Source of the DNA: Lacrimispora celerecrescens
Lineage (GTDB): Bacteria > Bacillota > Clostridia > Lachnospirales > Lachnospiraceae
Direction: 5' to 3'
Length of the DNA: 64,000 nt
Assembly: GCF_000732605.1 (NCBI RefSeq)
Contig: NZ_JPME01000014.1
Location: 1-64,000 of the forward strand
This document shows positions 27,019 through 34,629 of the stretch, piece by piece. The notes below the pieces were generated by a model. That model did not search any database. It was given only the letters and a program-made list of their open reading frames with translations, and was not told where the DNA came from. Every line of letters begins with the position of its first letter. Position 1 is the first letter of the stretch. Position numbers and translations under genes: made by a program.

Positions 27019-27567
27019 TTATTCTCCTAAGTTCATTTCTTTTATTATATTCCCGTCAAAATCCATGACGCGGAACACCTTATCCTCCAGCATTCCATAA
27101 GTAGGAGGATTACCGCCCTTTGGAATGGATACGGAGCCTGGATTTAATATGGTAATATCTCCAAAATGCTCCGCAGTCAGGACATGAGTGTGTCCATGAA
27201 GCAGGATGTCTCCCTTTTGTACCGGAGGCAGGTTTTCCTTATTGTAAATATGCCCATGAGTGGCATAGATTGTCAGGCCGGAGACGGCAAGCAGGGCATA
27301 ATCCCCAAGAATAGGAAATTCCAATACCATCTGATCCACTTCCGTGTCACAGTTTCCCCTTACACTATAAATCTGGTCCTTGTAGCCGTTTAACATGGAA
27401 ATCACTTCTTTCGGGGCATATTCCCTTGGAAGGTCATTTCTGGGGCCATGGTAAAGAATATCTCCTAACAGGATCAGCCTGCCTGCTCCGGAAGTTTTAT
27501 ATACATCTAACAGCTTCCTGCAAAAATAGGCAGAACCATGAATGTCGGAAGCAATCATATATCTCAT
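27019..27567 (-). CDS. yfcE: YfcE-type phosphodiesterase
   Basis: 182 residues. Metal ligands appear in order: SDIHGS at 5-10, LGDILYHGPRNDLP, RGNCD, THGH and HGHTHV, then LNPGSVSIPK. The longer second motif (LYHGPRND) matches YfcE proper better than the shorter paralogue at 23313. It hydrolyses phosphodiesters; physiological substrate unknown. It is the first gene of a run followed by the RlmL-like gene. A 70-nt gap separates it from the rhodanese gene downstream of its start. Confidence 0.92.
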   Translation of the reverse strand: MRYMIASDIHGSAYFCRKLLDVYKTSGAGRLILLGDILYHGPRNDLPREYAPKEVISMLNGYKDQIYSVRGNCDTEVDQMVLEFPILGDYALLAVSGLTIYATHGHIYNKENLPPVQKGDILLHGHTHVLTAEHFGDITILNPGSVSIPKGGNPPTYGMLEDKVFRVMDFDGNIIKEMNLGE

Positions 27568-27639
27568 AGGTTGTTTTCTCCTTTTGTATTTAATAGGTAT
27601 ATTTTAAGGCTAGCGGGGTATTTCTGTCAATGAATTTAC

Positions 27640-27948
27640 CTATCCTCGAACCATATATTTTCCTTTGTAATATGCGATTCCATTGGCTATATTGACTACA
27701 TTATATCCAGATTGCTCCAAATTTCTGCAGACCGCCATGCTTTGTCCGCCCCTGGAACAATAAATGATCAAAAGTTTATTCTTAGGCAAGCTGTTTACCC
27801 AACGATCCATATTTTCATATGGCAAATTCACGGCTCCCTGAATATGAGACTGCCTGTAGGACGATTGACTGCGAAGATCTATAATCATAATATCACTATA
27901 GTATTCGATATAGTGATCTACTTCCCATATCGGTATGGTACTGAACAT
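27640..27948 (-). CDS. rhodanese-like domain protein
   Basis: 102 residues from the ATG at 27948, chosen for AAAGGACAGGTGAT directly upstream; a longer in-frame extension has no such site. One rhodanese domain: IIDLRSQSSYRQSHIQGAVNLP, then the active-site loop YCSRGGQS with Cys near residue 67. Single-domain rhodaneses carry sulfane sulfur; partner unknown. The gene is monocistronic. Confidence 0.9.
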   Translation of the reverse strand: MFSTIPIWEVDHYIEYYSDIMIIDLRSQSSYRQSHIQGAVNLPYENMDRWVNSLPKNKLLIIYCSRGGQSMAVCRNLEQSGYNVVNIANGIAYYKGKYMVRG

Positions 27949-28030
27949 ATTATCACCTGTCCTTTCTAGTAATAATATATTCCATAATTCCAGGATTGCG
28001 AAAATCATATAGAAGCAGGAAGATTTCAAC

Positions 28031-28070
28031 AAAAAAACGCGGGAAAGGACCTCTTTGTCACTTTCCCGCG
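28031..28070 (-). terminator. terminator after the Asn/Ser-repeat protein gene
   Basis: On the minus strand, CGCGGGAAAG pairs with CTTTCCCGCG, followed by TTTTTTT (28031-28037). Confidence 0.9.
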
Positions 28071-28105
28071 CCTTTTCTCAAGAACAATTGGATCAGCTTC
28101 CGTTA

Positions 28106-28312
28106 TTAGTTGAATCTGTTACGGTTGTTGTCTTTGCTGGAATCACGGCTGCTGTCTCTGCTGGAATCGCGGCTGCTATCTCTGCTGGAATCACGGCTGC
28201 TGTCTTTGCTGGAGTTACGGCTGTTATTCTGATTGTTGTTTTGATTGTTGTTCTGATTGTTGTTCTGATTGTTGTTCTGGGAGTTCCTGGAATTATCCAT
28301 ATTCTTAGACAT
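28106..28312 (-). CDS. small low-complexity protein of Asn/Gln and Ser/Arg/Asp repeats
   Basis: 68 residues. Residues 12-31 are QNNN repeats (12-nt units) and 32-60 are SSRD/SSKD repeats (24-nt units covering eight residues). AGGAGG lies 8 nt before the ATG and a strong terminator follows the stop, so it is expressed as a single-gene unit. There is no signal peptide or membrane segment. The composition suggests a disordered, charged protein; a spore-coat or nucleic-acid-associated role is conceivable, but nothing proves it. The repeat number may vary between strains. Confidence 0.72.
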   Translation of the reverse strand: MSKNMDNSRNSQNNNQNNNQNNNQNNNQNNSRNSSKDSSRDSSRDSSRDSSRDSSRDSSKDNNRNRFN

Positions 28313-28454
28313 ATTAAATACCTCCTGTAGGCGTTTTACGTTACATCGTTAGTATGGCGTGTTTCTAAAATTTTATACAATTGTTTTTTTATTTTAAAAT
28401 TAATGAGGAAATGGTATATTATTCGAAAATGTAGCCATATTTTGTAAAAATACT
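28313..28454. other. promoter region of the repeat protein gene
   Basis: AT-rich stretch upstream of the minus-strand gene at 28312; no further gene seen. Confidence 0.4.
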
Positions 28455-28483
28455 TTGCATTTTTATCATAGCTATATTATAAT
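28455..28483 (+). promoter_or_regulatory. promoter of a candidate small RNA
   Basis: TTGCAT (28455-28460), 17-nt spacer, TATAAT (28478-28483) on the plus strand, where all flanking genes are on the minus strand. Confidence 0.65.
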
Positions 28484-28489
28484 CAAAAT

Positions 28490-28579
28490 GAGGGGTTTTC
28501 CCCTCATCCTTATTAATTATTTATACTCCCCTCAGAAACAGCCGAGATAGCTCCCCTATTCCGGCTGTTTCTCTTTTTT
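28490..28579 (+). ncRNA. candidate trans-acting small RNA with C-rich loops
   Basis: About 90 nt from promoter to terminator. The 5' end is a hairpin ATGAGGGG-TTTT-CCCCTCAT (28488-28507). A single-stranded linker carries TACTCCCCTC. The terminator stem AGAAACAGCCG/CGGCTGTTTCT (28534-28544, 28562-28572) has a 17-nt loop containing GCTCCCCTATTC and is followed by CTTTTTT. There is no ORF with a ribosome binding site. The exposed CUCCCC motifs are complementary to GGGGAG-type Shine-Dalgarno sequences, as in Staphylococcus RsaE/RsaA-like RNAs. I do not recognise a known family. Confidence 0.6.
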
Positions 28580-28593
28580 AGATTATTTACATC

Positions 28594-28626
28594 AAAAGAC
28601 CCCCGGCATAAAATGCCGAGGGTCTT
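28594..28626 (-). terminator. terminator of the NlpC/P60 gene at 28663
   Basis: On the minus strand, AAGACCCTCGGCAT pairs with ATGCCGGGGGTCTT, followed by TTTT. Confidence 0.85.
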
Positions 28627-28662
28627 ATATCCCTTTCCAAAATCCGGTTGTCCGCTATTTCA

Positions 28663-29394
28663 TTAATCGCCAAGCACGTTGACGATTTTTACAGGTGCCC
28701 GATAATTCCACGGAGAAGTCTTAATACCTGTTCTATAAGTTGATGAATGCACTACTTGTCCATTACCGATATACATGGCAACGTGGTTTATGGATGATCC
28801 GCTTCCATAAAAAATCAAATCGCCCGGACGCATCTGATCTGCGCCGACTGCTATTCCCTGGGAAGCCTGTCCACCTGAGGAACGATTTAAAGTAAGGCCT
28901 GCTGCATGCTGCATCACATATCTGGTAAATCCGGAGCAGTCTACTCCTGTACGTGGATCGCTGCCGCCATAGGCATAACGTCCGCCTACAAATTGAAGAG
29001 CGTAATTAACAATGCTTTGTCTGAAATTAACAACCGTCTCTGTCTGAGTCTTAACTTCCAATGCAGCCAGTGTTTCCTCATCGGTTGAAGATACGGTTGC
29101 ATTGCCGTCTACTGGCATATAGCCATATGTATCATTGATCTTAACCTTCATGTATCCGTCGCCCATATCCTGCACAACTTCAAAAGAAGATCCTTTGGAA
29201 GCGGTCATAAGTGCTTCTTTACCAGCTTCATCCTTGCTGATCGTCACATTATCTGCATCAACGGTCACCATATAGTTCCCATAACTGAGTCCTGGACCGG
29301 AAATTTCATCTGCTCTTACATCTGAAGGAACTGCAACTACCATTGCTCCGCAAAAAGCCATAAGTCCTAACGTTTTCCATGCTTTGTTTATCAT
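28663..29394 (-). CDS. secreted NlpC/P60 peptidoglycan hydrolase with SH3-like domain
   Basis: 243 residues. The signal peptide is about 1-28 (cleavage near VRADE). A bacterial SH3-like segment (about 40-100) precedes the NlpC/P60 domain with Cys153 in GVDCSGFTRY, His204 in INHVAMYIGNG and a third residue near His216. Such enzymes cut gamma-D-Glu-diamino-acid bonds in cell-wall peptides. It is a paralogue of the gene at 29526, with which it shares an OmpR-family-type box near the transcription start. It has its own promoter and terminator. Confidence 0.94.
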   Translation of the reverse strand: MINKAWKTLGLMAFCGAMVVAVPSDVRADEISGPGLSYGNYMVTVDADNVTISKDEAGKEALMTASKGSSFEVVQDMGDGYMKVKINDTYGYMPVDGNATVSSTDEETLAALEVKTQTETVVNFRQSIVNYALQFVGGRYAYGGSDPRTGVDCSGFTRYVMQHAAGLTLNRSSGGQASQGIAVGADQMRPGDLIFYGSGSSINHVAMYIGNGQVVHSSTYRTGIKTSPWNYRAPVKIVNVLGD

Positions 29395-29432
29395 CGGGAA
29401 ATTGCTCCTATTTTTACTTTTTGATTTTCAAA

Positions 29433-29449
29433 TGTTACATAAGTATTAA
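29433..29449. promoter_or_regulatory. WalR/PhoP-like direct repeat box
   Basis: TGTTAC-N5-TATTAA, close to the WalR consensus TGTWAH-N5-TGTWAH. It lies just downstream of the predicted start of the 28663 gene, a position expected for repression. Confidence 0.45.
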
Positions 29450-29462
29450 ATTCATTACGGTT

Positions 29463-29491
29463 ATTATACAATTATTTTATCTTTTCGTCAA
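29463..29491 (-). promoter_or_regulatory. promoter of the NlpC/P60 gene at 28663
   Basis: On the minus strand, TTGACG (29486-29491), 17-nt spacer, TATAAT (29463-29468). Confidence 0.8.
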
Positions 29492-29525
29492 GTATTATTT
29501 AAAAGTGCACGAATTTAAAATTATT

Positions 29526-30218
29526 TTAGTTTAAAACCCGGACAAATTTCACAGGTTTGCGATACATGACGTTTGTTACGATAATTCCGGTCTTTTCTGT
29601 GGAAGCGTGGACTACCCGGCCGTCTCCCATATATAGGGCAACATGGTTAATGGATCCATTCTTTCCATAAAATACCAGGTCCCCTGCGCGGGCATCCTCG
29701 TAGCTGACGCTGCGGCCTTCTCCTGCCTGAGACCTAGAGCTATGGCTTAAGTTTACACCAGCCGTATTTCTCAACACATAGCTGGTAAACCCGGAACAGT
29801 CCACTCCTGTTTTGGGATTGACTCCTCCATAGACATAGCGGCCACCCACAAACTGAAGCGCATAATCTACAATTTTCTGGCGCTGCATCACAGACTTGTC
29901 CACCTTTTCCTGAGTCTTCTCGATCAGGGTCGCAGCACCACTTTCTATGTAACCTTCTCCTTCCGGAGTTTTTATTTTAAGCCAGCCATCTCCTGGGGAT
30001 TCAACCACTTCATAAGTCTGACCTTCCCCTGCCTGGGAAAGAGTCATTCCCGACCCATCAGCAGCTTCTCTGACAGACACAGGCATATCCATCTTCGCAT
30101 AAAGTGTTGTGCTGGTTTCTACAGCAACTTCCGCTGCTTTCGCCTCTACTTGGGGAGCCCAGCTTAAGCTTGTCAAAAGTCCTAAGAGCCCCATCGCCTT
30201 CCACATTTTATTCTTCAT
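29526..30218 (-). CDS. secreted NlpC/P60 peptidoglycan hydrolase with SH3-like domain
   Basis: 230 residues with a signal peptide (about 1-29, cleavage near VEAKA). SH3-like region (about 38-100), then NlpC/P60 with Cys141 in GVDCSGFTSY, His192 in INHVALYMGDG and His204. It is similar to the protein at 28663 in both halves, so the pair arose by tandem duplication. It has a consensus promoter at 30297-30325 and a perfect TGTTAC-N5-TGTTAC box at its start site. Expected role: cell-wall turnover. Confidence 0.94.
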   Translation of the reverse strand: MKNKMWKAMGLLGLLTSLSWAPQVEAKAAEVAVETSTTLYAKMDMPVSVREAADGSGMTLSQAGEGQTYEVVESPGDGWLKIKTPEGEGYIESGAATLIEKTQEKVDKSVMQRQKIVDYALQFVGGRYVYGGVNPKTGVDCSGFTSYVLRNTAGVNLSHSSRSQAGEGRSVSYEDARAGDLVFYGKNGSINHVALYMGDGRVVHASTEKTGIIVTNVMYRKPVKFVRVLN

Positions 30219-30272
30219 ATTAAATCTCCTGTTTTTACGTTTTTCTGTCGTTCCCGCAATACTTCGTTAAAA

Positions 30273-30289
30273 TGTTACATAATTGTTAC
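30273..30289. promoter_or_regulatory. WalR/PhoP-like direct repeat box (perfect)
   Basis: TGTTAC-ATAAT-TGTTAC fits the WalR consensus TGTWAH-N5-TGTWAH exactly. It begins at the predicted +1 of the 29526 gene. PhoP-type boxes are similar, so the regulator cannot be named with certainty. Confidence 0.6.
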
Positions 30290-30296
30290 ATTTCGA

Positions 30297-30325
30297 ATTA
30301 TATACTTATTCCCCGATTTTGTCAA
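30297..30325 (-). promoter_or_regulatory. promoter of the NlpC/P60 gene at 29526
   Basis: On the minus strand, TTGACA (30320-30325), 17-nt spacer, TATAAT (30297-30302), a full consensus match. Confidence 0.88.
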
Positions 30326-30326
30326 G

Positions 30327-30368
30327 CAAAAACGGCAATTATGGCGCTTTATGCGTCATAACTGCCGT
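30327..30368 (-). terminator. terminator of the HAAS-domain gene
   Basis: On the minus strand, ACGGCAGTTATGACGC pairs imperfectly with GCGCCATAATTGCCGT, followed by TTTTTGC. It lies directly against the next promoter. Confidence 0.8.
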
Positions 30369-30413
30369 CACAGTTTTGTAATATTTCCATAGATTTATTA
30401 AATATATTTGACT

Positions 30414-30887
30414 TTATCGTTTCGTTCCTCTTACAAACCAGACTATGAGAAATACCAAAAGCAAGGGGCCCATAATAGGCATCAGAAGGCTGAAAATCCC
30501 TGTAACAATGCTGGCAATCAGAAAGAAAAATAAGATGAGCACCGTAACTCCCAAAAGCTTCCAGTACCATTTACTCAAGTCAATGTAATGCATACGGCGT
30601 CCGAAATTACCCGGGTCCTCATACACATTCCGGTCCGCACCGGAGTAGGATTCATAAAAAGTCCTTTCGGATCCGCTGCTCTTTGCATTTTCGTTGGCCT
30701 CTAAAATAGTCTTGGCAATCAGTCTTGGATCGCCGATGGAGGCAATCACCGCCTCTTCCGTAGAACCATTTCTCACTTCCGTGCTGATATATTCTTCATA
30801 GTACCTGATATTTTCTTCAATCACGCTTCCAGGGACTTCACCTGATAAAGCATCCCTTAAGCGCTGTAAAAACTCCTGTCTGCTCAT
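30414..30887 (-). CDS. HAAS/DUF1700-type membrane protein
   Basis: 157 residues from the ATG at 30887 (GAAGGAGG 5 nt upstream; a TTG at 30902 lies inside that site). The N-terminal helical HAAS signalling domain has the pattern FLQRLRDALSGEVPGSVIEENIRYYEEYI, then STEEAVIASIGDPRLIAKTIL. Two membrane segments lie in the C-terminal 60 residues (LLGVTVLILFFFLIASIVTG and LLLVFLIVWFV). These proteins usually pair with PadR-type regulators, but no PadR gene is adjacent here. Function unclear. Confidence 0.85.
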   Translation of the reverse strand: MSRQEFLQRLRDALSGEVPGSVIEENIRYYEEYISTEVRNGSTEEAVIASIGDPRLIAKTILEANENAKSSGSERTFYESYSGADRNVYEDPGNFGRRMHYIDLSKWYWKLLGVTVLILFFFLIASIVTGIFSLLMPIMGPLLLVFLIVWFVRGTKR

Positions 30888-30992
30888 CTGAGCCTCCTTC
30901 AATTAAGTAAATAACTTTGATTATTGTATCATCCGACAGGTTTTTCGTAAAGAAACCTTCTCTGAATAAATTCTTAAAATTTCATAATATGG

Positions 30993-32930
30993 CTACTCTA
31001 CCTTCTCCTTAATTACACCATCCCGGTATGCCGCCACTAACTCCTTTAAGTCTGCAATCCGTTCGGCTAACTCCGCACCCTTATCCGTATCCGCCACCAT
31101 GACCCGGTTCTTCATATTTTCAACAACCGAGACCTTTGGCGTGCTTTCCTTCTTGGGATCAAAGGGCTTGTGCTCCGCAAGAGCCAGATGATTGGAATTA
31201 TAAATCAGCGTATAGCCTGCAATCCCTGTCTTAGTCTGATAGGCCTTTGACAGCCCTCCATCTATGAGGAACAGCTTGCCTCCCGCTTTCACCGGGGATT
31301 CCCCTTCCTTTATTTTCACCGGAACGTGACCGTTGATGATGTGAGAGCCTTTTTTAGGAAGGCCGAATTCTTCCAATATCTTATCACAGGTTTCTTCCTT
31401 CATACTAAGCCTGTAATATGGGTTCATAGGCTCCTTGTGGGCAGAAGGATCTTCAATAAAATAATGTTCAAAGGTCGTCATCTTCCCCTTGCCGTAAACC
31501 GGAGATTTGGCTCCGCACCATAGATACCACATGAAATCTCTGGCATCCTCACTCTCCGCAGAACCCTCCGGCATAAAATATGCATTTTGAGCCTTTCGGT
31601 CCACATAATCCATTAACGCCTTTCCTGAGTAAGCTTGGTGATTCACCACGATCTCTTCAAAGGAGCCGTCCTCCCTCATGGGAATGCAGCCATGGTACAG
31701 GAGGTTTGAATTGTAGCATTTGTACATACTTCCATGAGAATACAGAAAACGAATATGCTTATGAAGAAGCTCGTTATGCATGAAAGAAAGCTGAAGGGTG
31801 TGCAGAAGCTCTCCCTCCTCCTTGCTCAGCTTTAACGGTTCCTTCGGATCTACCGTTGGGAAAAATTTATCAAGCATAGGATATTCTTTACCCTCTACGG
31901 TCACAACGCCCCGGTCAAAGTCAATGGCCTCAATCAGGATCCGGTCGCTCATCTCATATTCCGGATGACGTTTTATGATCTGACCTTCTACCTTAAACTG
32001 GATGACTGCAATGGCCTTGTGCATCTTTGCCGCCAGTCCCGGATCCACCGCGTCATAGATGTTTTCATCAAGGATCTGGGGAATAAACCGATCGCACGGA
32101 TCCTCCCGGTATACCCTGGCCGCAAACATGGATAAGGGACGGAGGTTGATGCCATATCCGTCCTCCAGCACATCAAAGCTGTTATAGCTGATGGCAATAC
32201 GCAGTACGTTGCAGATACATGCCAGATTCCCGGTGGCGGCTCCCATCCAGGAAACGTCATGATTGCCCCACTGGATATCAACATCGTGAAATTGCAGCAG
32301 TTCATTCATAATAATATCCGCCCTTGGACCGCGGTCGAAAATGTCCCCGATAATATGCAGGCTGTCAATGGTCAGATTCTGGATCAACTCGCATAAGGCT
32401 ATGATGAACTTATCTCCTACCCGGATGTCAATGATGGACCGTATGATTTCGTTATAGTATACACGTTTATTGTCATCATTATAATCCACATGAAGCAGCT
32501 CATCAATGATGTAGGCAAACTCCGGGGGCATTTTCTTCCTTACTTTGGATCTGGTGTACTTTGATGAAACCACTTTACAGATCTGTACCAGCCGGTAAAT
32601 GGTCACTCTCTGCCAGTCACCGTCTGCCAGGCCCTTAAGCTCCAGCTGATTCATGATCCGCTCCGGGTAGTATATTAAATTGGCTAACGCCACTTCTTCT
32701 TTCTCTGGTATGATGTGACTGAAGGTTTCCGTGATTTTTTCGCGGATAACGCCTGAGGCACTTTTTAATAAATGGACAAATGCCTCATACTCACCATGCA
32801 GGTCACTGAAAAAATATTCCGTTCCCTTTGGTAAGCCCTGAATGGCCGTAAGGTTGATGATCTCGCTGGAAGCAGCCTTTATTGTCGGATACTCCCTCGA
32901 CATCAGTTTCAGATACGCCAAACTTCTCAT
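30993..32930 (-). CDS. fbp: fructose-1,6-bisphosphatase, class III
   Basis: 645 residues, the length of the Firmicutes class III enzyme (Bacillus Fbp about 670). It dephosphorylates fructose-1,6-bisphosphate in gluconeogenesis. The calcineurin-like metal site is visible as FFSDLHGEYEAF near 42-53, IGDIFDRGPRAD and QWGNHDVSWMGAA, with a later INGHVPVK and LIDGGLSKAYQ. GGGGAGGG stands 5 nt before the ATG. It is monocistronic. Confidence 0.97.
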   Translation of the reverse strand: MRSLAYLKLMSREYPTIKAASSEIINLTAIQGLPKGTEYFFSDLHGEYEAFVHLLKSASGVIREKITETFSHIIPEKEEVALANLIYYPERIMNQLELKGLADGDWQRVTIYRLVQICKVVSSKYTRSKVRKKMPPEFAYIIDELLHVDYNDDNKRVYYNEIIRSIIDIRVGDKFIIALCELIQNLTIDSLHIIGDIFDRGPRADIIMNELLQFHDVDIQWGNHDVSWMGAATGNLACICNVLRIAISYNSFDVLEDGYGINLRPLSMFAARVYREDPCDRFIPQILDENIYDAVDPGLAAKMHKAIAVIQFKVEGQIIKRHPEYEMSDRILIEAIDFDRGVVTVEGKEYPMLDKFFPTVDPKEPLKLSKEEGELLHTLQLSFMHNELLHKHIRFLYSHGSMYKCYNSNLLYHGCIPMREDGSFEEIVVNHQAYSGKALMDYVDRKAQNAYFMPEGSAESEDARDFMWYLWCGAKSPVYGKGKMTTFEHYFIEDPSAHKEPMNPYYRLSMKEETCDKILEEFGLPKKGSHIINGHVPVKIKEGESPVKAGGKLFLIDGGLSKAYQTKTGIAGYTLIYNSNHLALAEHKPFDPKKESTPKVSVVENMKNRVMVADTDKGAELAERIADLKELVAAYRDGVIKEKVE

Positions 32931-33156
32931 AATACCCTCCCCTTTTCCCTGAAGCGATGCTGCATTTCTATAGAGCTATAGTAACATAAAAGATTTCAAT
33001 TTAAAACCCTTTTTAGCGAGACGCCCCTCATGGATCCAATCCTTCCCTTTGTTTAACTCCACAAAATAAGAAGGCTACTGACTTAAATACGATAGCCAGT
33101 AGCCTCAAAATTATCTGTTTTTTTCCGAGAGGACAAACAAAGCAACACTCACAGCA
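32931..33156. other. intergenic region with one hairpin
   Basis: An inverted repeat, AGGCTACTG (33072-33080) and CAGTAGCCT (33097-33105), lies between fbp and the small ORF. It could terminate minus-strand transcription (TCTTATTTTG follows on that strand). No gene seen. Confidence 0.4.
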
Positions 33157-33249
33157 ATGAGCGAAGATGCCTCATGGAAGAAAGAGGCGGTCGAATTGCT
33201 AAGAGAGTTTATCGGAATACTTGAACTAAACAATGATATAGATGTTTGA
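33157..33249 (+). CDS. possible 30-residue ORF or gene remnant
   Basis: A 30-residue reading frame (MSEDASWKKEAVELLREF and on) that stays open further upstream without a better start. It has amphipathic, protein-like character but no clear ribosome binding site, and a terminator-type hairpin follows. It looks like the C-terminal remnant of a longer protein. I do not recognise the family. Confidence 0.25.
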   Translation: MSEDASWKKEAVELLREFIGILELNNDIDV

Positions 33250-33250
33250 T

Positions 33251-33282
33251 AAAAGGACTGCCCGTTTGACTGGCAGTCCTTT
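33251..33282 (-). terminator. terminator of the GNAT gene
   Basis: AAAGGACTGCC pairs with GGCAGTCCTTT; on the minus strand it is followed by TTTTATC. Confidence 0.75.
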
Positions 33283-33309
33283 GCTGTGGTGGTACTGTAA
33301 TAAATGAAA

Positions 33310-33834
33310 TCACAATTGTATCCAATAACGTTTTATTCTTTTATCGTCCACACTTACTTCCTTTTCAAATTCTCCGCCATTTGTAATTATTATCTTTTCA
33401 CTAGGCACATTATCGGAATTACAGGTGACCATCACCTTTTCTAATCCATGGTTTTTACAATTTTGCAGGTTTTGCCTGAGCATTTCTGTTGCATAACCCT
33501 GCCTTCTTTCAGATGGCCGGACGGAATATCCGATATGACCGCCCCAAACTCCCAAAACAGGATGATCAATGTGATGCCTGAAATCAATGATTCCTACAAT
33601 TTTATTATCGACCAAACGGACAGCAATGTACGTATCGGAAGTGACCTTGTCTTTTGGACAGGTTTCTTCATAATTAAGCATTTCAATGCCACGGATCCAT
33701 TCCTCTGCCGATGAACATTGTCTTAAATTCCCACAGCCATCCATGCTGTCGTCGAAATCCATTAACTCCTGGCGATACTTCATAATATCATCTGCATATT
33801 CTGCAGTTGGTTTTATAAGCTTGATTTTATCCAT
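33310..33834 (-). CDS. GNAT-family N-acetyltransferase
   Basis: 174 residues from the ATG at 33834 (GGGAGG 8 nt upstream). The acetyl-CoA-binding motif reads RPSERRQGYATEMLRQNLQN, preceded by the beta-strand GHIGYSV. The C-terminal CNSDNVPSEKIIITNGGEFE is typical of the subfamily acting on small molecules or ribosomal/antibiotic targets. Substrate unknown. It follows the pyridoxamine-phosphate-oxidase-like gene by 17 nt, so the two are probably co-transcribed. Confidence 0.9.
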   Translation of the reverse strand: MDKIKLIKPTAEYADDIMKYRQELMDFDDSMDGCGNLRQCSSAEEWIRGIEMLNYEETCPKDKVTSDTYIAVRLVDNKIVGIIDFRHHIDHPVLGVWGGHIGYSVRPSERRQGYATEMLRQNLQNCKNHGLEKVMVTCNSDNVPSEKIIITNGGEFEKEVSVDDKRIKRYWIQL

Positions 33835-33851
33835 AAACAAGGCCTCCCTGG

Positions 33852-34277
33852 TTATACTTTCCCTTTTGCTTCCTTCCAGTCAACAAATAGATTGTAACGT
33901 TCCGTCTTAAAAAGCAAGACACAGTAGTTTGGATCTTCCGGTCCGTCGAAATTTTCTTCAAGACCCTTGTACCACATCTCTTTTTTTATATCCGGGTCGG
34001 TTAATATCTCTATGGTGCCGACCAGGGTGATATTGTGGTCTATTGCATTAAAGCAAACACTGGCATGGCTGCATTGTTTAATACGATCAGCTTTATTGCT
34101 TCCAAGCCCGGTACAGAATGTGATCCGGTTAATACCTTCTGCCTTTGATGCGGATATTGTAGAGGCGGTTGGATAACCGTCTTTGTCAATCAGCGCTAAT
34201 ACGCAATATCCCTCGTTTCCTCCACCGGTCTTTTTTGCAATAATTTCTCCGGCTCTAGCAATGATTTCTTCATTCAT
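33852..34277 (-). CDS. pyridoxamine 5'-phosphate oxidase-like flavin-binding protein
   Basis: 141 residues from the ATG at 34277 (AGGAGG about 9 nt upstream). It has a split-barrel fold: VLALIDKDGYPTASTISASKAEGINRITFCTG, then KADRIKQCSHASVCFN and ITLVGTIEILTD. This is the general stress protein 26 / PNPOx-like group, which binds FMN or haem. It is too short to be true PdxH. It is the first gene of a two-gene unit with the acetyltransferase. Confidence 0.87.
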   Translation of the reverse strand: MNEEIIARAGEIIAKKTGGGNEGYCVLALIDKDGYPTASTISASKAEGINRITFCTGLGSNKADRIKQCSHASVCFNAIDHNITLVGTIEILTDPDIKKEMWYKGLEENFDGPEDPNYCVLLFKTERYNLFVDWKEAKGKV

Positions 34278-34512
34278 TATATTTGCCTCCTGCTTTTTTA
34301 TTTGAAACAAATATATCACATCAATTAAGACAACAGTATGTCATGTTCTTACTTTATAATATCATATCACTAAAAAACTACCAACTATTAATTTTCAATC
34401 GGATATTAGTGATCCCAAACAGTTTTTTATTAACACCTTGATGCTGCATATGGGAAGTGATATAATCTCCTCAACGCAAAGACAGAGGGGCAGATAACAG
34501 TTGGAGGTACAG

Positions 34513-34593
34513 ATGAAACATTCTACTTATAAAGAAAAAGATCTTGTTCACATCAGCTTTGAAATCGGGCTCATTAACCTGTTTGGAATATAA
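34513..34593 (+). CDS. possible 26-residue peptide ORF upstream of the SRAP gene
   Basis: ATG at 34513 with GGAGG 5 nt upstream; 26 codons, ending 37 nt before the SRAP start. The peptide begins MKHSTYKEKDLVHISFEI. It could be a leader peptide, a truncated gene or chance. No family recognised. Confidence 0.35.
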   Translation: MKHSTYKEKDLVHISFEIGLINLFGI

Positions 34594-34629
34594 GAGAATC
34601 GAAGCCAATTGGAAAGGTGGTTGAATAAC

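Noticed and set aside
27019-27567. Duplication of the metallophosphoesterase gene with 23313-23804
   Set aside because: The two proteins differ in length and in the second metal motif; they are distinct family members and not a recent duplication.
28130-28290. Regular repeats resembling a CRISPR array
   Set aside because: The 12- and 24-nt units have no spacers and keep one reading frame with a ribosome binding site and terminator; they code for QNNN and SSRD repeats.
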